From assembly GCA_035048485.1 (NCBI GenBank), contig CM068587.1, positions 49,746,496 through 49,810,495 on the forward strand: a DNA stretch of 64,000 bases. Reading direction: 5' to 3'. Of this stretch, positions 31,866 to 42,600 are shown piece by piece (position 1 is the stretch's first letter; every line of letters begins with the position of its first letter). The DNA comes from Pteria penguin (taxonomy: Eukaryota; Mollusca; Bivalvia; Pterioida; Pteriidae). The notes under the pieces are model-generated. The model was not told the DNA's origin. It ran no database searches and saw nothing but the letters and a program-made list of their open reading frames with translations. A program made the position numbers and the translations under genes.

Positions 31866-32379
31866 CATCGCTGTTATCCCCTTAATTGGATCTGTTCGGA
31901 TTTTCCTCTTCCTTGAACACTTACGATACTGTTCTTGTTCCTTTTCACGCCTCTAAAATCTCTCCCAAGTCGGATATAGAGGCGAAATGACGACAAATTA
32001 AACATACAAGGTACTCAAAGCGCCGTCTACGGGCACTTAATGTATCTAAGCAGATAGAACACAAAACCATGACGGTCTATTAATACAGATTAAGTGGTCC
32101 TAACAGCATAACAACGCCGGTGTTAGGTCATGTAATCCTGAACCCGAATCCAATTAATGCAATTTAAGTGAAAACTATGATAGAGTCCTGGTCGCTTTTA
32201 CTGATAAGGAAGATCAATTGTGGGTGACGCAACATTCTAGTAAACCGACAAACAGCTTGGTCAGGAAGGCTTTCTTAGGATAATCAGCACGTAAAACATG
32301 GATAGGCGACAACCCAGCAGCTGTTTGCTCAATAGTTAAACTTAAAAACGTGTATGTTATGTCATTATACAACTTTACA

Positions 32380-33330
32380 GAGTTGAACGGTATTCCATCT
32401 TTTCAGAAGCGTAGTCACGTGGAAACACTGTGTCTTAGCCTCCCTTGATGTTATTATATAATCGTTTAGGTCATGTTTGTAATTTCTGAACAAATGATTG
32501 AAAACACATTCATGTACATTCCTCTTGTTTCATAGCAGAGTTGAACAGTATGTCAACCTTTTTTTTTCAAAGTGAGACATCTCTAAATCAAGAAGTTGTG
32601 CGATGTTCCATCTCTAGTTCAGAAAAGTCAATTTCATGTCATTTCTTATCCAGAAATTTGTCTTATCGATCAAAATATCCTCTTGAGTAACCCAACATGA
32701 GACTAACTAATATAAAAAATCATATCAGGATTATAAGAAAAATTGAACTGTCCGACATCATGAGCTTAGAAAGTTGAGCGACGTACCGTTATCGTTATTA
32801 TTTAGTTTATGGAGGCGAGTGATTATTTCTAGGAAGAAGTTTGAATACCATCAAATATGGTTGAAAACTACAAAATCTTTAAAAAGTTGAACAGTATGAG
32901 GTATTACATTTTAGTAGAGGGTTGAACGGTATGAAGTCTTGCATTTAGAGAATAAAGAAGAATTAAATTTTGTATAAAGAGACTGTAAACAGCATGAAAT
33001 CTTTCGCAAAGAAATTTGATATATATGAAATGTATCATGTAGCATTTGGTATTTAGACTCAATCGTAACAACTCGTCCATTTTCGTACGCAATTTTTTTG
33101 GTAAAAAAAAGTGGCGATGGTGTTCCGATTGATTTAGACTAAGAGAATGTAAAAATGCATTTTGAGAGTTGCGCATAATGGAATCTTCCTTTTAGAAGGA
33201 TAAATGGTATGAAATTTTTACATTCATAGACTTGAACAGTATGAAATCATATGTGTGAAGAGTTGAACAGAAAGGAGTATTGTTATGTCGAAAGTTGAAC
33301 ACATACAGAGACTTGTACAGTATGTACTAT
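32380..33330. repeat. Irregular GTTGAACAGTATGA repeat cluster
   Basis: GTTGAACRGTATGAA-like motifs recur at about 32382, 32541, 32751, 32773, 32886, 32931, 33227, 33260, 33295 and 33317, often followed by ATCTTACATTT-like sequence. Spacing varies from about 20 to 210 bp, unlike a simple tandem array. Function and origin unknown. Confidence 0.55.
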
Positions 33331-34263
33331 TGTGCAAGCCCGTGTTTATCTCTACGTGATACGCGCGTCGAGTCCTCTGCATCAGATACTACCGATATGA
33401 AATTCGGGATTTACTCTTGATACAAAACGAGGAAAGCTACGATATGTATATGTCCTATTACATCTACGTTTCCTTGATTTTCATTTACAATCCCGTATCT
33501 ATATTCAAGTATTTCCCGGATCCTAGTTTCCGTTTCATACATTAGTACAGGCTCAATAAAGTCCAACTCTCAATGACGGTACGAAAATCTCAATGTGGGC
33601 GTTTTCTCACAGTTTTGGGGAAGACGGGATAAATTTCGTATTACGTGCAAGGTTGATGCTCCAATGAATTACACATAGATTATACACAGAAATGCTATAC
33701 AATGCAGCATGGTGACGGTGAGACGCCACCTCTCTAATAGAAATCGTATAACTCTTGTAGTAAACATACCCCTCCTCCTTCGTAAGAATCAGTATATATA
33801 TATATGCAGTATGTAGACTGGATTTACTGAATATGACGACCCTCCCCCTCCCTTTTTCCCAACACCCCTTACCAAAATCAGATCAGAAAATGTACTGCTT
33901 GCAAACTCCAGCTTAATCCTCGCTTACCCTCGTATAAAATCATAAAATAAAATGTAGCTTACAGAACATATATACACAATGAGCAGTGCTCATCCCTTCC
34001 AGCTACTACAATCATACCATATAAGTCTGAAATACAGCATTTAAATCGGGTATATCATAAGCATACGAAGTCCCATCCCACTCTTTCATCCCTTCCACAA
34101 AAAAGTCCTAACATGCTACAACACACCACTTAGATGAAATGCATCAGACAAGTTCAAAGTTCAATATCTGGATCTGAAATCTCTTACTCCTCAACATGAT
34201 TATACACCACCCCCACCCCCCCTTTATTGTTCCCTCACTGCGACAATATGAGATACATTACTT
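33331..34263. other. No gene seen
   Basis: AT-rich with short poly-C runs; no supported exon or bounded element. Confidence 0.4.
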
Positions 34264-34390
34264 ACCGACTGTCATCCGTGTACTATCCGCACTGTAACAC
34301 GAGGAAATCGGATTGCGTCTCGTATGTCTTACTCTCGCTACGACGATAGAGTGACCACAGGTCATACTGCGGACACTTCTCACAATACAT
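34264..34390 (-). other. Candidate untranslated exon with consensus donor (- strand)
   Basis: Reading the - strand, GACAGTCG|GTAAGTAATG is a full GTAAGT donor, preceded by CpG-containing sequence more balanced in composition than its surroundings. No frame is conserved into it. It could be an alternative first exon of the CBM48 gene 10 kb downstream on the same strand. The 5' limit is a guess. Confidence 0.25.
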
Positions 34391-34762
34391 TACTCATCTT
34401 CGCCGTTTTCATTAGTTGTTATTGTGAGATATAGTATTACTCGTGAGGCCGTGCTAGAAAAAAATCTGGTGATAGCACAATGGTGGGTGTCGATAAAAAA
34501 GAGAGTGATATGAAGGGGATTCCCCCTCCCTCTTTTCTCTACTTCAAGGCAAATGATCACGCCCACTGTAGGTGTTAATTCATGTACTATAGGCAGGACA
34601 AGTGAGTAGTCATTCGAAGGTTATGAATCAAATATTGAGTGGAAACAGTGCAAGTAGGTTAGACACTCATCTCCCAATATAAAGTAATGGTTAATTCAAT
34701 CAAACGGTTGTAAATTAACCATATGGTTGTTATTTAACCATATAGTTGTAATTTAAACATAT

Positions 34763-34890
34763 GGCTGACCCGAAATATCTCAGTAGGTAGTGTTCGGACA
34801 GAGAATTCCCAAGTTCGATCCCAGCCAGTGATGTGTTCATTTCTGCGTAATGTATCATGAGGTTACATTTACAATATACGTGAAATAATC
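34763..34890 (+). mobile_element. tRNA-like SINE remnant
   Basis: ACCCGAAATATCTCAGTAGG, B box AAGTTCGATCCC, and the tail-side motif ATATACGTGAAATAATC shared with SINE family 1. Confidence 0.55.
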
Positions 34891-36192
34891 TTTTTTTTAT
34901 TATTATTTATTTTTATTATTTTTTTTTGGGGGGGGGGGGTCCTCAAGTAATGACTCAATGATGCACCCACGTTGAAGTACAAAAAATAAAAGGAACCTGT
35001 GTTAGTGGCGTAGGAAACCACAGCGGTCAAACGAATTCCCACAAGTACGTTGTGCCTCGGTAGGACCGGGATCGAGCCCCAAGTTTGTAAAGATTGGGAG
35101 GCAACAGCGGGAAGAGAAACCACAAATATTTCAAGACTACTTCCGTTTACGGGGTCAATTAAGCGTACTAAATACAAGAACATTGTCTCGTTTTTGCGCT
35201 GACCACTAACACGGACACATGTATAATATTGTGTCTATCAGAGTCGGTCAATTTACCGCCTGTCCGTCTATATACCGGGAATCACTAGGTCAGTATCTGT
35301 CTGCCTGTTTCCTAGTTGGATTTAAAGATACCGGTAATAGGTTGCTCTAACTTGCATCTTCCTTTTAGACTACACCATTGTTGAATTAAAAATGTATAAA
35401 TAAAGGCTCAAATTCATGTTAATAGTTTGAACCTAAAATTACACAGCAATACGATATCCGGAATGCAAAATACGATGCTATGCCACTGTGTTGCTACCAC
35501 CAACATACATTTACGGCCTCTGGAAGGTAGAGGCGCGACAAGACCCGGGTGGAGTAAGCGTCTCCCGTTTGGCTAGCCACGTGCACACAAGCGATGAATG
35601 CCTAATATATATACAGTTTACAGAAAAGTTTCAATTCTGTAATCAACAAAATATGTTTACTGAGCAATATTTCTATTCTTTTTTTTTCAATTTTTTGCTT
35701 TCAAAGTAAAACAGTTATCTCACCTTTTTGCTTTCATACGTAATCCCGAAGGTAATGGGGTTCGTTCATTCACTTTGTAGATCTATATAGATTGTTCTTA
35801 TTTCCGTATGATTGCCACTTTAACGATGAAACCAGAATGAATTAAATACCCGAATACCTTCTACAACTCGTAAATACCATTTAGAATTATGGCTGTGACC
35901 TAGTTAAGGCATCTAGTTACATCAAGGGGGATTACTCTGGCTAATATTCAATGCAGACCTTCACGATTGTCACAGCTTGGTCAGTTACAATGTATAACAA
36001 TGTCGGCTGGTATAATACAGTATTATTACAATCTGCGAAACAACATCCAGTATACAATTCGCCTCCCAAGGTCATTCGGCTTGCTTATTATTTACCTATC
36101 TATTTAATCAATTTATCTCCCGTCATTCGATTGCTCTTATTTATATACTGTTAAGTCAGACGATAACGTGCCTGACTCGGGATAAAAGACTC

Positions 36193-36341
36193 ATGGATTC
36201 GATTCCCATAGATAGCATGTCGAAGAAAGAGTCAGAATTCGTAGAATCCGAAGTCTCCGAGATTTTGGCGCCGTTAGATCAACAAAGCAGACGACAGACA
36301 ATCCCGCCGAGTGAAATCATGGCCAGAGTGTGTTTTACCTG
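36193..36341 (+). other. Orphan open stretch, possible exon
   Basis: A frame from an ATG at 36193 reads MSKKESEFVESEVSEILA ... ARVCFT and meets TTTACCT|GTAAAAC, a usable donor. The composition looks protein-like, but I recognise no domain, see no partner exon, and the ATG lies next to a tRNA-like GGATTCGATTCCC. I cannot support it as a gene. Confidence 0.15.
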
Positions 36342-36612
36342 TAAAACCATCAAAGGATATCATGTATTAACATTATTTAGATATATATTTTACGGATATA
36401 AAGGAATAATTAGGGTATGAATGCAATAATGTCCTGCACCGATGCATCTGTGTACATGGTAGTTTATTTTAGTTATAGATTATCTTTTACAAACCAAACA
36501 TCGCATTCAAGTGGCAGATCCAGGATCGTGAGCGGGTACTATGTACAGCTGTAATATCTCTTTTCGGGGGTAAATTATCAAATTGAAGATACCTCTAGGG
36601 GCTGCGCTCATC

Positions 36613-37017
36613 ATATATAGGAATCACCCTGTCTGTCCGTTTGTCCATCAACCTTTGTCCGGGGCATAACTTTTTTATTCTTTATCATATGATGATCATA
36701 CTTGGTACATTTGTTCCTTTGGAGATGCCGGTGTGTCATGACCCTGAACCAAGGTCGTTGGTCAAAGGTCAAGGTCACTATTCACTCTATTGTAAAAATC
36801 TTGTCCGGGGAAAAGTATAGTCATAGAGACATAGGGAGTCCATTTTACATGTGTGTATTCTGTATGACAAGTCCTGTACACTGATACAAGAAGAATTTAC
36901 ACAACCGCCTTGACCTTCACCTTCTTCTCCAAAACTTAAATATTGGTCATATATTTAGTTCTATGCCCTATTCTGAATTTTGGTGCCGCGGGGGGTATTT
37001 GTCCCGTTAGGAAAGTT
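36613..37017 (-). mobile_element. Fixed-end element, short copy with about two core units
   Basis: In reverse it starts AGAACTTTCCTAACGGGAC, CCCCCCGCGGCACCAAAATT, and ends CGGACAGACAGGGTGATTCC, TATATA. Between the ends lie about two units with GGTCAAAGGTCAAGGTCAC. The same ends occur at 57312 and 59990 with many more units. Confidence 0.75.
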
Positions 37018-37737
37018 CTAGTTTTGTAATGTTAATAGTTCTCAGAACGGAGGGTGGTATGGCCGAACGACCACATTTCTGCTAAATATACATGGATCTG
37101 CTCATGGTCTATAGGTATGACTAAGTACAGGTGAATAAGCAAAGTTGAAAAACAACCTGTATCCAAGATTCTTTACATGATTTTGGTTTTAAAAATCGGT
37201 GAATAACAGCAATAAAGGGACCAGGCCTATGTGTATTCATAATCATTCGAATGACAGCCAACCGCAACATCGTATGTAGAGCAAATGACTGAAATATTAC
37301 GACAGGGGGGTGTGTATCTTGTATCTTCAAAATAGTTTGTCTTGTGGTAGAATGCTTAAGTCGGGAAATGAGACTTTTATGTCATAATCATCTACATCGT
37401 TCCTAATCGTAATTTATTTCCCGGCCTTTTACGTACATGGTGACTAACATAGTACAACAGCCATGCGTAGTTCTCAGTACAGGAGTATATACCAAACTCA
37501 TTACCTTGTGGTAAAACCATTATTATATTAACGTCGACAAAGGGATCCACTACGTCATAAGCATCGACATCGGACCCAATCGTTACTACTCGATCATCTC
37601 CGTCATGAAAAAATACGACGGGAGGTGGATCTTAAGGGGACCTCTATGTCATGTATACTATGTACGCATTATTTCGACTTCAAACGCAACTAATCGGCCA
37701 ATTCTATAATCTTACAGCAAAACCAATGTGTTCAGGG

Positions 37738-37938
37738 TCCGGCGCCATAAACTGAGAAAATGCTTAAGTCAATTTTTTCATTATAATTTATTCCATTATC
37801 AAACGTTCAAATAAATTGTTGTGCAAAAATGGTTAATTCTATTTATCGATAGAATAAAACTCAATAAAATCCAAATTCCAGTAAATAATCCATTGTTGAA
37901 CAGAAGAATTTGAAATTTTCTCAGTTTATGGCGCCGGA
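37738..37938. mobile_element. Inverted-repeat element with perfect 24-bp ends
   Basis: 37738-37761 begins TCCGGCGCCATAAACTGAG and is the exact reverse complement of 37915-37938 (24/24). The 201-bp element is AT-rich inside and non-coding. It shares ends and interior with the element inserted in a SINE at 29013. Confidence 0.88.
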
Positions 37939-39689
37939 TCCAGATCGCTTCGACCCTTTGTATATCTTGTATGTATTTAGTGTTGTATAAACATGGTCCA
38001 GGAACAAATACTACGTCACAGTCATAAAGGTATGAATCCTCCTTCATGTCAATACATACATTGTAGATCAGCGCAACTTCTATGTCGTGTGTAAGATACA
38101 ACTACTTTAGTAAAATAAGATGACCCTTCTTCCACCTGACACCTTCCCTTCTATTTAACTATAATTAAGATGCTAGATATGTTACATCGGGGACTCAGTA
38201 GCATTGTTGACACGATTCCGCGCATATTTGTCTGTGGTGTTAAATGACCGGACTAAACCGGAGTAGCAGGTCGTATTTCATACTAGATATGATGGATCTG
38301 ACCTCAGTCGGGTCTGACACTCCTCATCGGCCGTGCAGCTGGCCAGATTACACTATCGCTCAACCCGGACCGTAGCTGGACAGCAGGCGAAGAAACCGAA
38401 TCAAAATGAACTACTACAAAAGAGGGCCCTTGACGTGATGCGATAGATATGGGTAAACCGCTGCCGGTTATGGTAACTGTAGAGGAATTGATTGCGGTTT
38501 GACATCTGAGACGCCGGGTTTGTGCCACGCTACCCTATGTTATTAGACTGACACTCCTGGGGAAAAATCGTGCAGCTGTGTGCTTAGTGGTACGCCGTCG
38601 TTCCCGACAAGTCTAACCTGGATAACAGTAGAGAAAACCGAAACTGGGTCCTCTTTTCCCGAAAAATGCCAAATCTAACCTACGTGCATTCCGTACAAAG
38701 CGCTTTGTCTATTTTTTTTTTTTTCGTGTAGATGTATTTTTCCGCAAAGACGCCACTGCATACTTATACTTTTGCGTACCTTTTTGCACTAAGCCAAAGC
38801 AATTAACAGACATTAATAAGTACAGGTTATTAGTACATGTAATCAGATATAATTAATTATTTTCTTTTATCGTTTTATTTCATTCATTTAGATAAAAAAA
38901 AATGTTAAGCAAATTAACACACACATGTTCGAAAATGAAAATTTATTTTTTGCAGTATGCAAACATTTGTTTTCATTTGCGGGTTTCAATTAATTTTCTA
39001 GTTGTTTTTACCGGAGGATATGAAATGGCAATTCATTGCATTTGCTAACTGTTGACGTATTTACACGGACCCAGGGATACCTTCTCCATAGATCTCCTTA
39101 ATACAGTCTCCCTGTCTCAGCCAGACACGGCACTTGACACGTGGATTTGTCATTTGAAGCAACACTAGAATAATTTTATCAACATGGTGGTGACCAGTGT
39201 TCAGTGGTGTTTGATACCAAAATACTCTTCGAAAACAAGTCAGATTTTCCCATTTGGCCCGATGAGGGACCGAACCCAGAACTGACAGAAGATATCTAAG
39301 GTGAGTCCCACCACAGCTTTACACCCCACTCGGTAACTTCGTACTTTCGCGCCAAAGAGCTCTTAACTACCGTAAGAGGATTACCGGTCTCCTGACTCTC
39401 TCCAACTTGAGGTTTCTTCTTTCTTATCCCTTTCATTATCTCTTCTTTCTTTTTCCGCTTTCCATCCTCCGTGTCCTTTCCCCCTTCCCTATTCTCATGT
39501 CTTCACTTTTTCGACTTTTCTCTTTTTCATTTGTCTCTTCTCACTCCGCTGTGATGGCTACTCCTTTGTGTCAACAGTTTTCATTAGCTCTAGTACTCGT
39601 GATATCAATATAGCGAAAGTGTTCATTTCGACTCCTTTCTTGTATTGAAACGAAAATGACCAAACATTACTTATAGAAACTGATTGGTC
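37939..39689. other. No gene seen
   Basis: Mixed-composition sequence with no supported exon, RNA gene or bounded repeat; a pyrimidine-rich stretch at 39400-39540 is the only notable bias. Confidence 0.4.
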
Positions 39690-40110
39690 TATTTGTTTGA
39701 TATTGTTTTACGTCACTCCAAAGTTATTGCACTTATATGGTGGCGGGACCTACCCAGTGCAATGCTTCATAATTTTGTCTTACGCTAAGGACCCACCATA
39801 AGCAAGCAGTGTGGGATCTTTAACTTGACATGGAGCCTCGGTTTATACCGTGACAAGGGGACTCGGTCTATACATTGACACGGTGATCGGTTTATACCGT
39901 GATGTGGGCCTCGGTTTACACCGTGACGTATGGACTCGGTTTATACCGTGACACGGGGCCTCGGTATATCATATCTCATCCGAAGGACATATACATTTGT
40001 GGGAGTCAAATGACGGTGAATCACCTTAGGAAAATCCGAGGCGATAGCCAGAATCGAACTTAGGTCCTCTGATTTCAAGTCCACTAAAACAACTTGCCCC
40101 ACTCCCCCTG
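39690..40110 (-). mobile_element. SINE family 1 with internal tandem expansion
   Basis: Reverse copy: TTGTTTTACGTCACTCC, TGTGGGATCTTTAACTTGAC, then an expanded block at 39834-39967, then CTCATCCGAAGGACA, CCAGAATCGAACTTAGG. In the expansion CTCGGTTTATACCGTGAC repeats about five times; an ordinary copy has this once. Confidence 0.75.
39834..39967. repeat. Minisatellite of 23-28 bp inside a SINE
   Basis: Five units of the type GCCTCGGTTTATACCGTGAC plus a variable ACAGGGG-like spacer. The unit contains the near-palindrome CGGTTTATACCG. Confidence 0.85.
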
Positions 40111-40225
40111 AAAGGAAATGCATTTGTATTGCTTAGAGAATTTCTATCACATGCATTGAAAGCTCTAAAATTCTACGACAGAGTGGATGAGAGTGAGGAA
40201 GGTTTGAAATATGGCCGCCCAAGAC

Positions 40226-40600
40226 CGCTGGCGCGCTCTGTGGGCGCTTCGTCGCTGGCTCTTTGTGTGCGCTTTGTGGTTGACTACCTGTGGGCGCTTC
40301 GTCGCTGGATCTCTGGGCGCTTCGTCGCGGGCTCTCTGTTGGAGCTTCGTCGCTGGCTCTCTGTTGGAGCTTCGTCGCTCGATCTCTGTGGGAGCTTCGT
40401 CGCTGTATCTCTGTGGACGCTTCGTCCCTTGGATCTTTGGGCGCTTCGTCGCTGGATATCTGGGCGCTTCGTCTCTGGCTCTCTATGGGAGCTTCGTCAC
40501 TGGATGTCTGGGCGCTTCGTCGCTGTGGACGCTTCGTCCCTTGGATCTTTGGGCGCTTCGTCGCTGGCTCTCTGTGGGCGCTCCGATATCCGTCACCATC
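40226..40600. repeat. GCGCTTCGTCGCTGG minisatellite
   Basis: About 16 units of 20-26 bp built on GGGCGCTTCGTCGCTGGCTC, TCTGTGG; CpG-rich against an AT-rich background. Because the unit rarely forms a stop, three + frames and one - frame stay open for over 300 bp. The resulting peptides are repeat translations with no domain. Confidence 0.9.
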
Positions 40601-41671
40601 GAACACTTCATGACCGCCATCATATAGGAAATTTACTCCTGTTGTGATGATATACAATTTCAAAGGAATGTGTATTGACTGATAATGATTGCCTCCTTCC
40701 CATCACCGTAATTATGCAATCATCTTCCAAATGCACGCAACTTAAACACAAAATAAAAAACTCCTAGATCAAGACGATGATTTAGTGGGGCTGATAACTC
40801 TAAATATACACAAATAATCGATCTGGAAATCAAAACACGAGCTGCTTGTATTAGGGTAACACGAAACTCAAGTGCTAAAATTTGTTTTGAATAATGCACT
40901 TAACTGAGAAGAATGCATTCCACTCAATGAATACATCAATATCCTGGACTTTTGATGAGTATTTTCTCGAAACTCCATGGATCAAGCCTGCATCATTGAT
41001 CAATGAATGTATACCATGCAGCGGTGAATCTAGAAAGGCATTTTCAGGGATTGGGGTCATACCTTTTCATCTGAATTTCCATGCATAATGGTCTTATATT
41101 TCAAAATCCAATCTTTGGTAACCCTATCCCATTTTTCTAAAATATTGGATCCGCCGGAGTCATGAATATAAAGTATTTGTCATTGGAACCTCCCATGTAT
41201 CATGGATCCACCCCTTGTGTCTCGTGTCCAAATGGAAATGAAAATCTAGTCCTTGACTCCGCACATCTATTTTAGTCACCCCTTTTCATGGCGATACCAT
41301 TTTACAGTCTCTATATACCTCCATAACATCCCTACCACAGGATCCACCCCTGAGCCATCATGCCATTTGTACAAATGAAAATGGAAAAACATTGGTTCAT
41401 TACAATAACAGAGACAGATGGCGAGTGGTATTTTAACCAGAAATGATGTGGAAATAATACCAAACATCAATCAGTGGTGGACCCGGTGTTAATTATGTGA
41501 TCGTCAAAACATATCCCTTTTCCTGACATAGCCTCCCCCCTCCTTCTTTCTCCTATTTTTTGGCTGACTTTAAACATGATATGCCACATAAAAATCGCCG
41601 CATTTGCCACGAAAATAGACAATATAAGTCCCCCTTTCTTTATAAACTATTTCAATTAATATATTAGTTAG

Positions 41672-41726
41672 TAGTTACAGCACAACGGAGGAGAACCTAC
41701 CGCCTTCCTCCTCCGTGCTGTAACTA
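41672..41726. repeat. Strong hairpin
   Basis: TAGTTACAGCACAACGGAGG and CCTCCGTGCTGTAACTA are inverted arms (about 20 pairs with one 2-base bulge) around a loop of about 16 bases. Possibly a decayed inverted-repeat transposon or a structured RNA if transcribed. Confidence 0.7.
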
Positions 41727-42385
41727 ATTAGTTACCATTCTTTGTACGACTAATATTACATGTCGGGATCTGGGTGCCACTTTTTGTCAACCCTCTAAAA
41801 ATAGTTTCACATACAAATTTTACCTTCGCAGTGGTTATGAAAAAAAAAAGATAATAAACCGACCCCATCCCCACCCTCCTTTTTCTTTCCTTTTGATATG
41901 TTTGTTTTGCTTATGTTAGTTCTTTATCTTATTAACATTACTTCTCTGCGACACGTGGAAACAACAGGCAGTGAATCAATCTATAACACAACAGGGAATC
42001 GAACTCAGGTCTAGCAAGAACGACATCAACAACGACGTCCCTTTCTCTTGAAAACGAGAGTTGATGAGGTATCTCAAATTTCTATGGCATAGTTATGGTG
42101 GCGTAGTATCCATTTTCTTATTTCTTACACAAAAATTATCCAGGCGCTCTGTGTATATCATAGTGAAAAGCTGAAAATCCCAGTCCAGTAAAATCCCAGC
42201 CCAGTATCAGCCTCCTATCCGATCTCTCGACATAGGACTAACCACCAAACCAGTCCACACTCGGACGGAATTCAATACCAGGATTGCATCCAGTCCGACG
42301 AATACTCACCCCAATCTTGTCTATTATTTTCACACAAACTGTTGCCGGAATTCTGATACATAAAATGCACGCTAGATGTACTTAC

Positions 42386-42600
42386 CCAAGCTTCCTTTTC
42401 ACAGACTTTTCCTGAATCTTTAAAGCAACAATCCACTCAACCGACGAGGAAGCAATGAGAGACCCTACAGCGAAGCGTGCAGCAGAAGCCGATTCGAGGA
42501 GTGTTCCGTTCCTGCTCGATGCATCCGAGAAGGATCCGATATACCGCTCACCGAAAAGTCAGTGCCCCTGTCGACTTTAAAACATCTCAGGAATTTCACA
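42386..42600 (-). other. Candidate untranslated exon with consensus donor (- strand)
   Basis: On the - strand GGAAGCTTGG|GTAAGTACATC is a full donor; the preceding about 200 bp is CpG-rich for this region (TTCTCGGATGCATCGAGCAG, TCCTCGTCGGTTGAG). It could be an alternative first exon for a - strand gene; the nearest is the CBM48 gene 18.5 kb away. The 5' limit is a guess. Confidence 0.3.

Noticed and set aside
29076..38101. Two - strand frames with a shared TGIWILxSFILxIN stretch as a protein family
   Set aside because: The shared residues come from DNA similarity between the two inverted-repeat elements at 29013 and 37738; neither frame has other support.
40129..40663. Long open frames on both strands over the GCTTCGTCG array
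   Set aside because: Three + frames and one - frame are open at once, as expected from a stop-free repeat unit; no domain or gene context.
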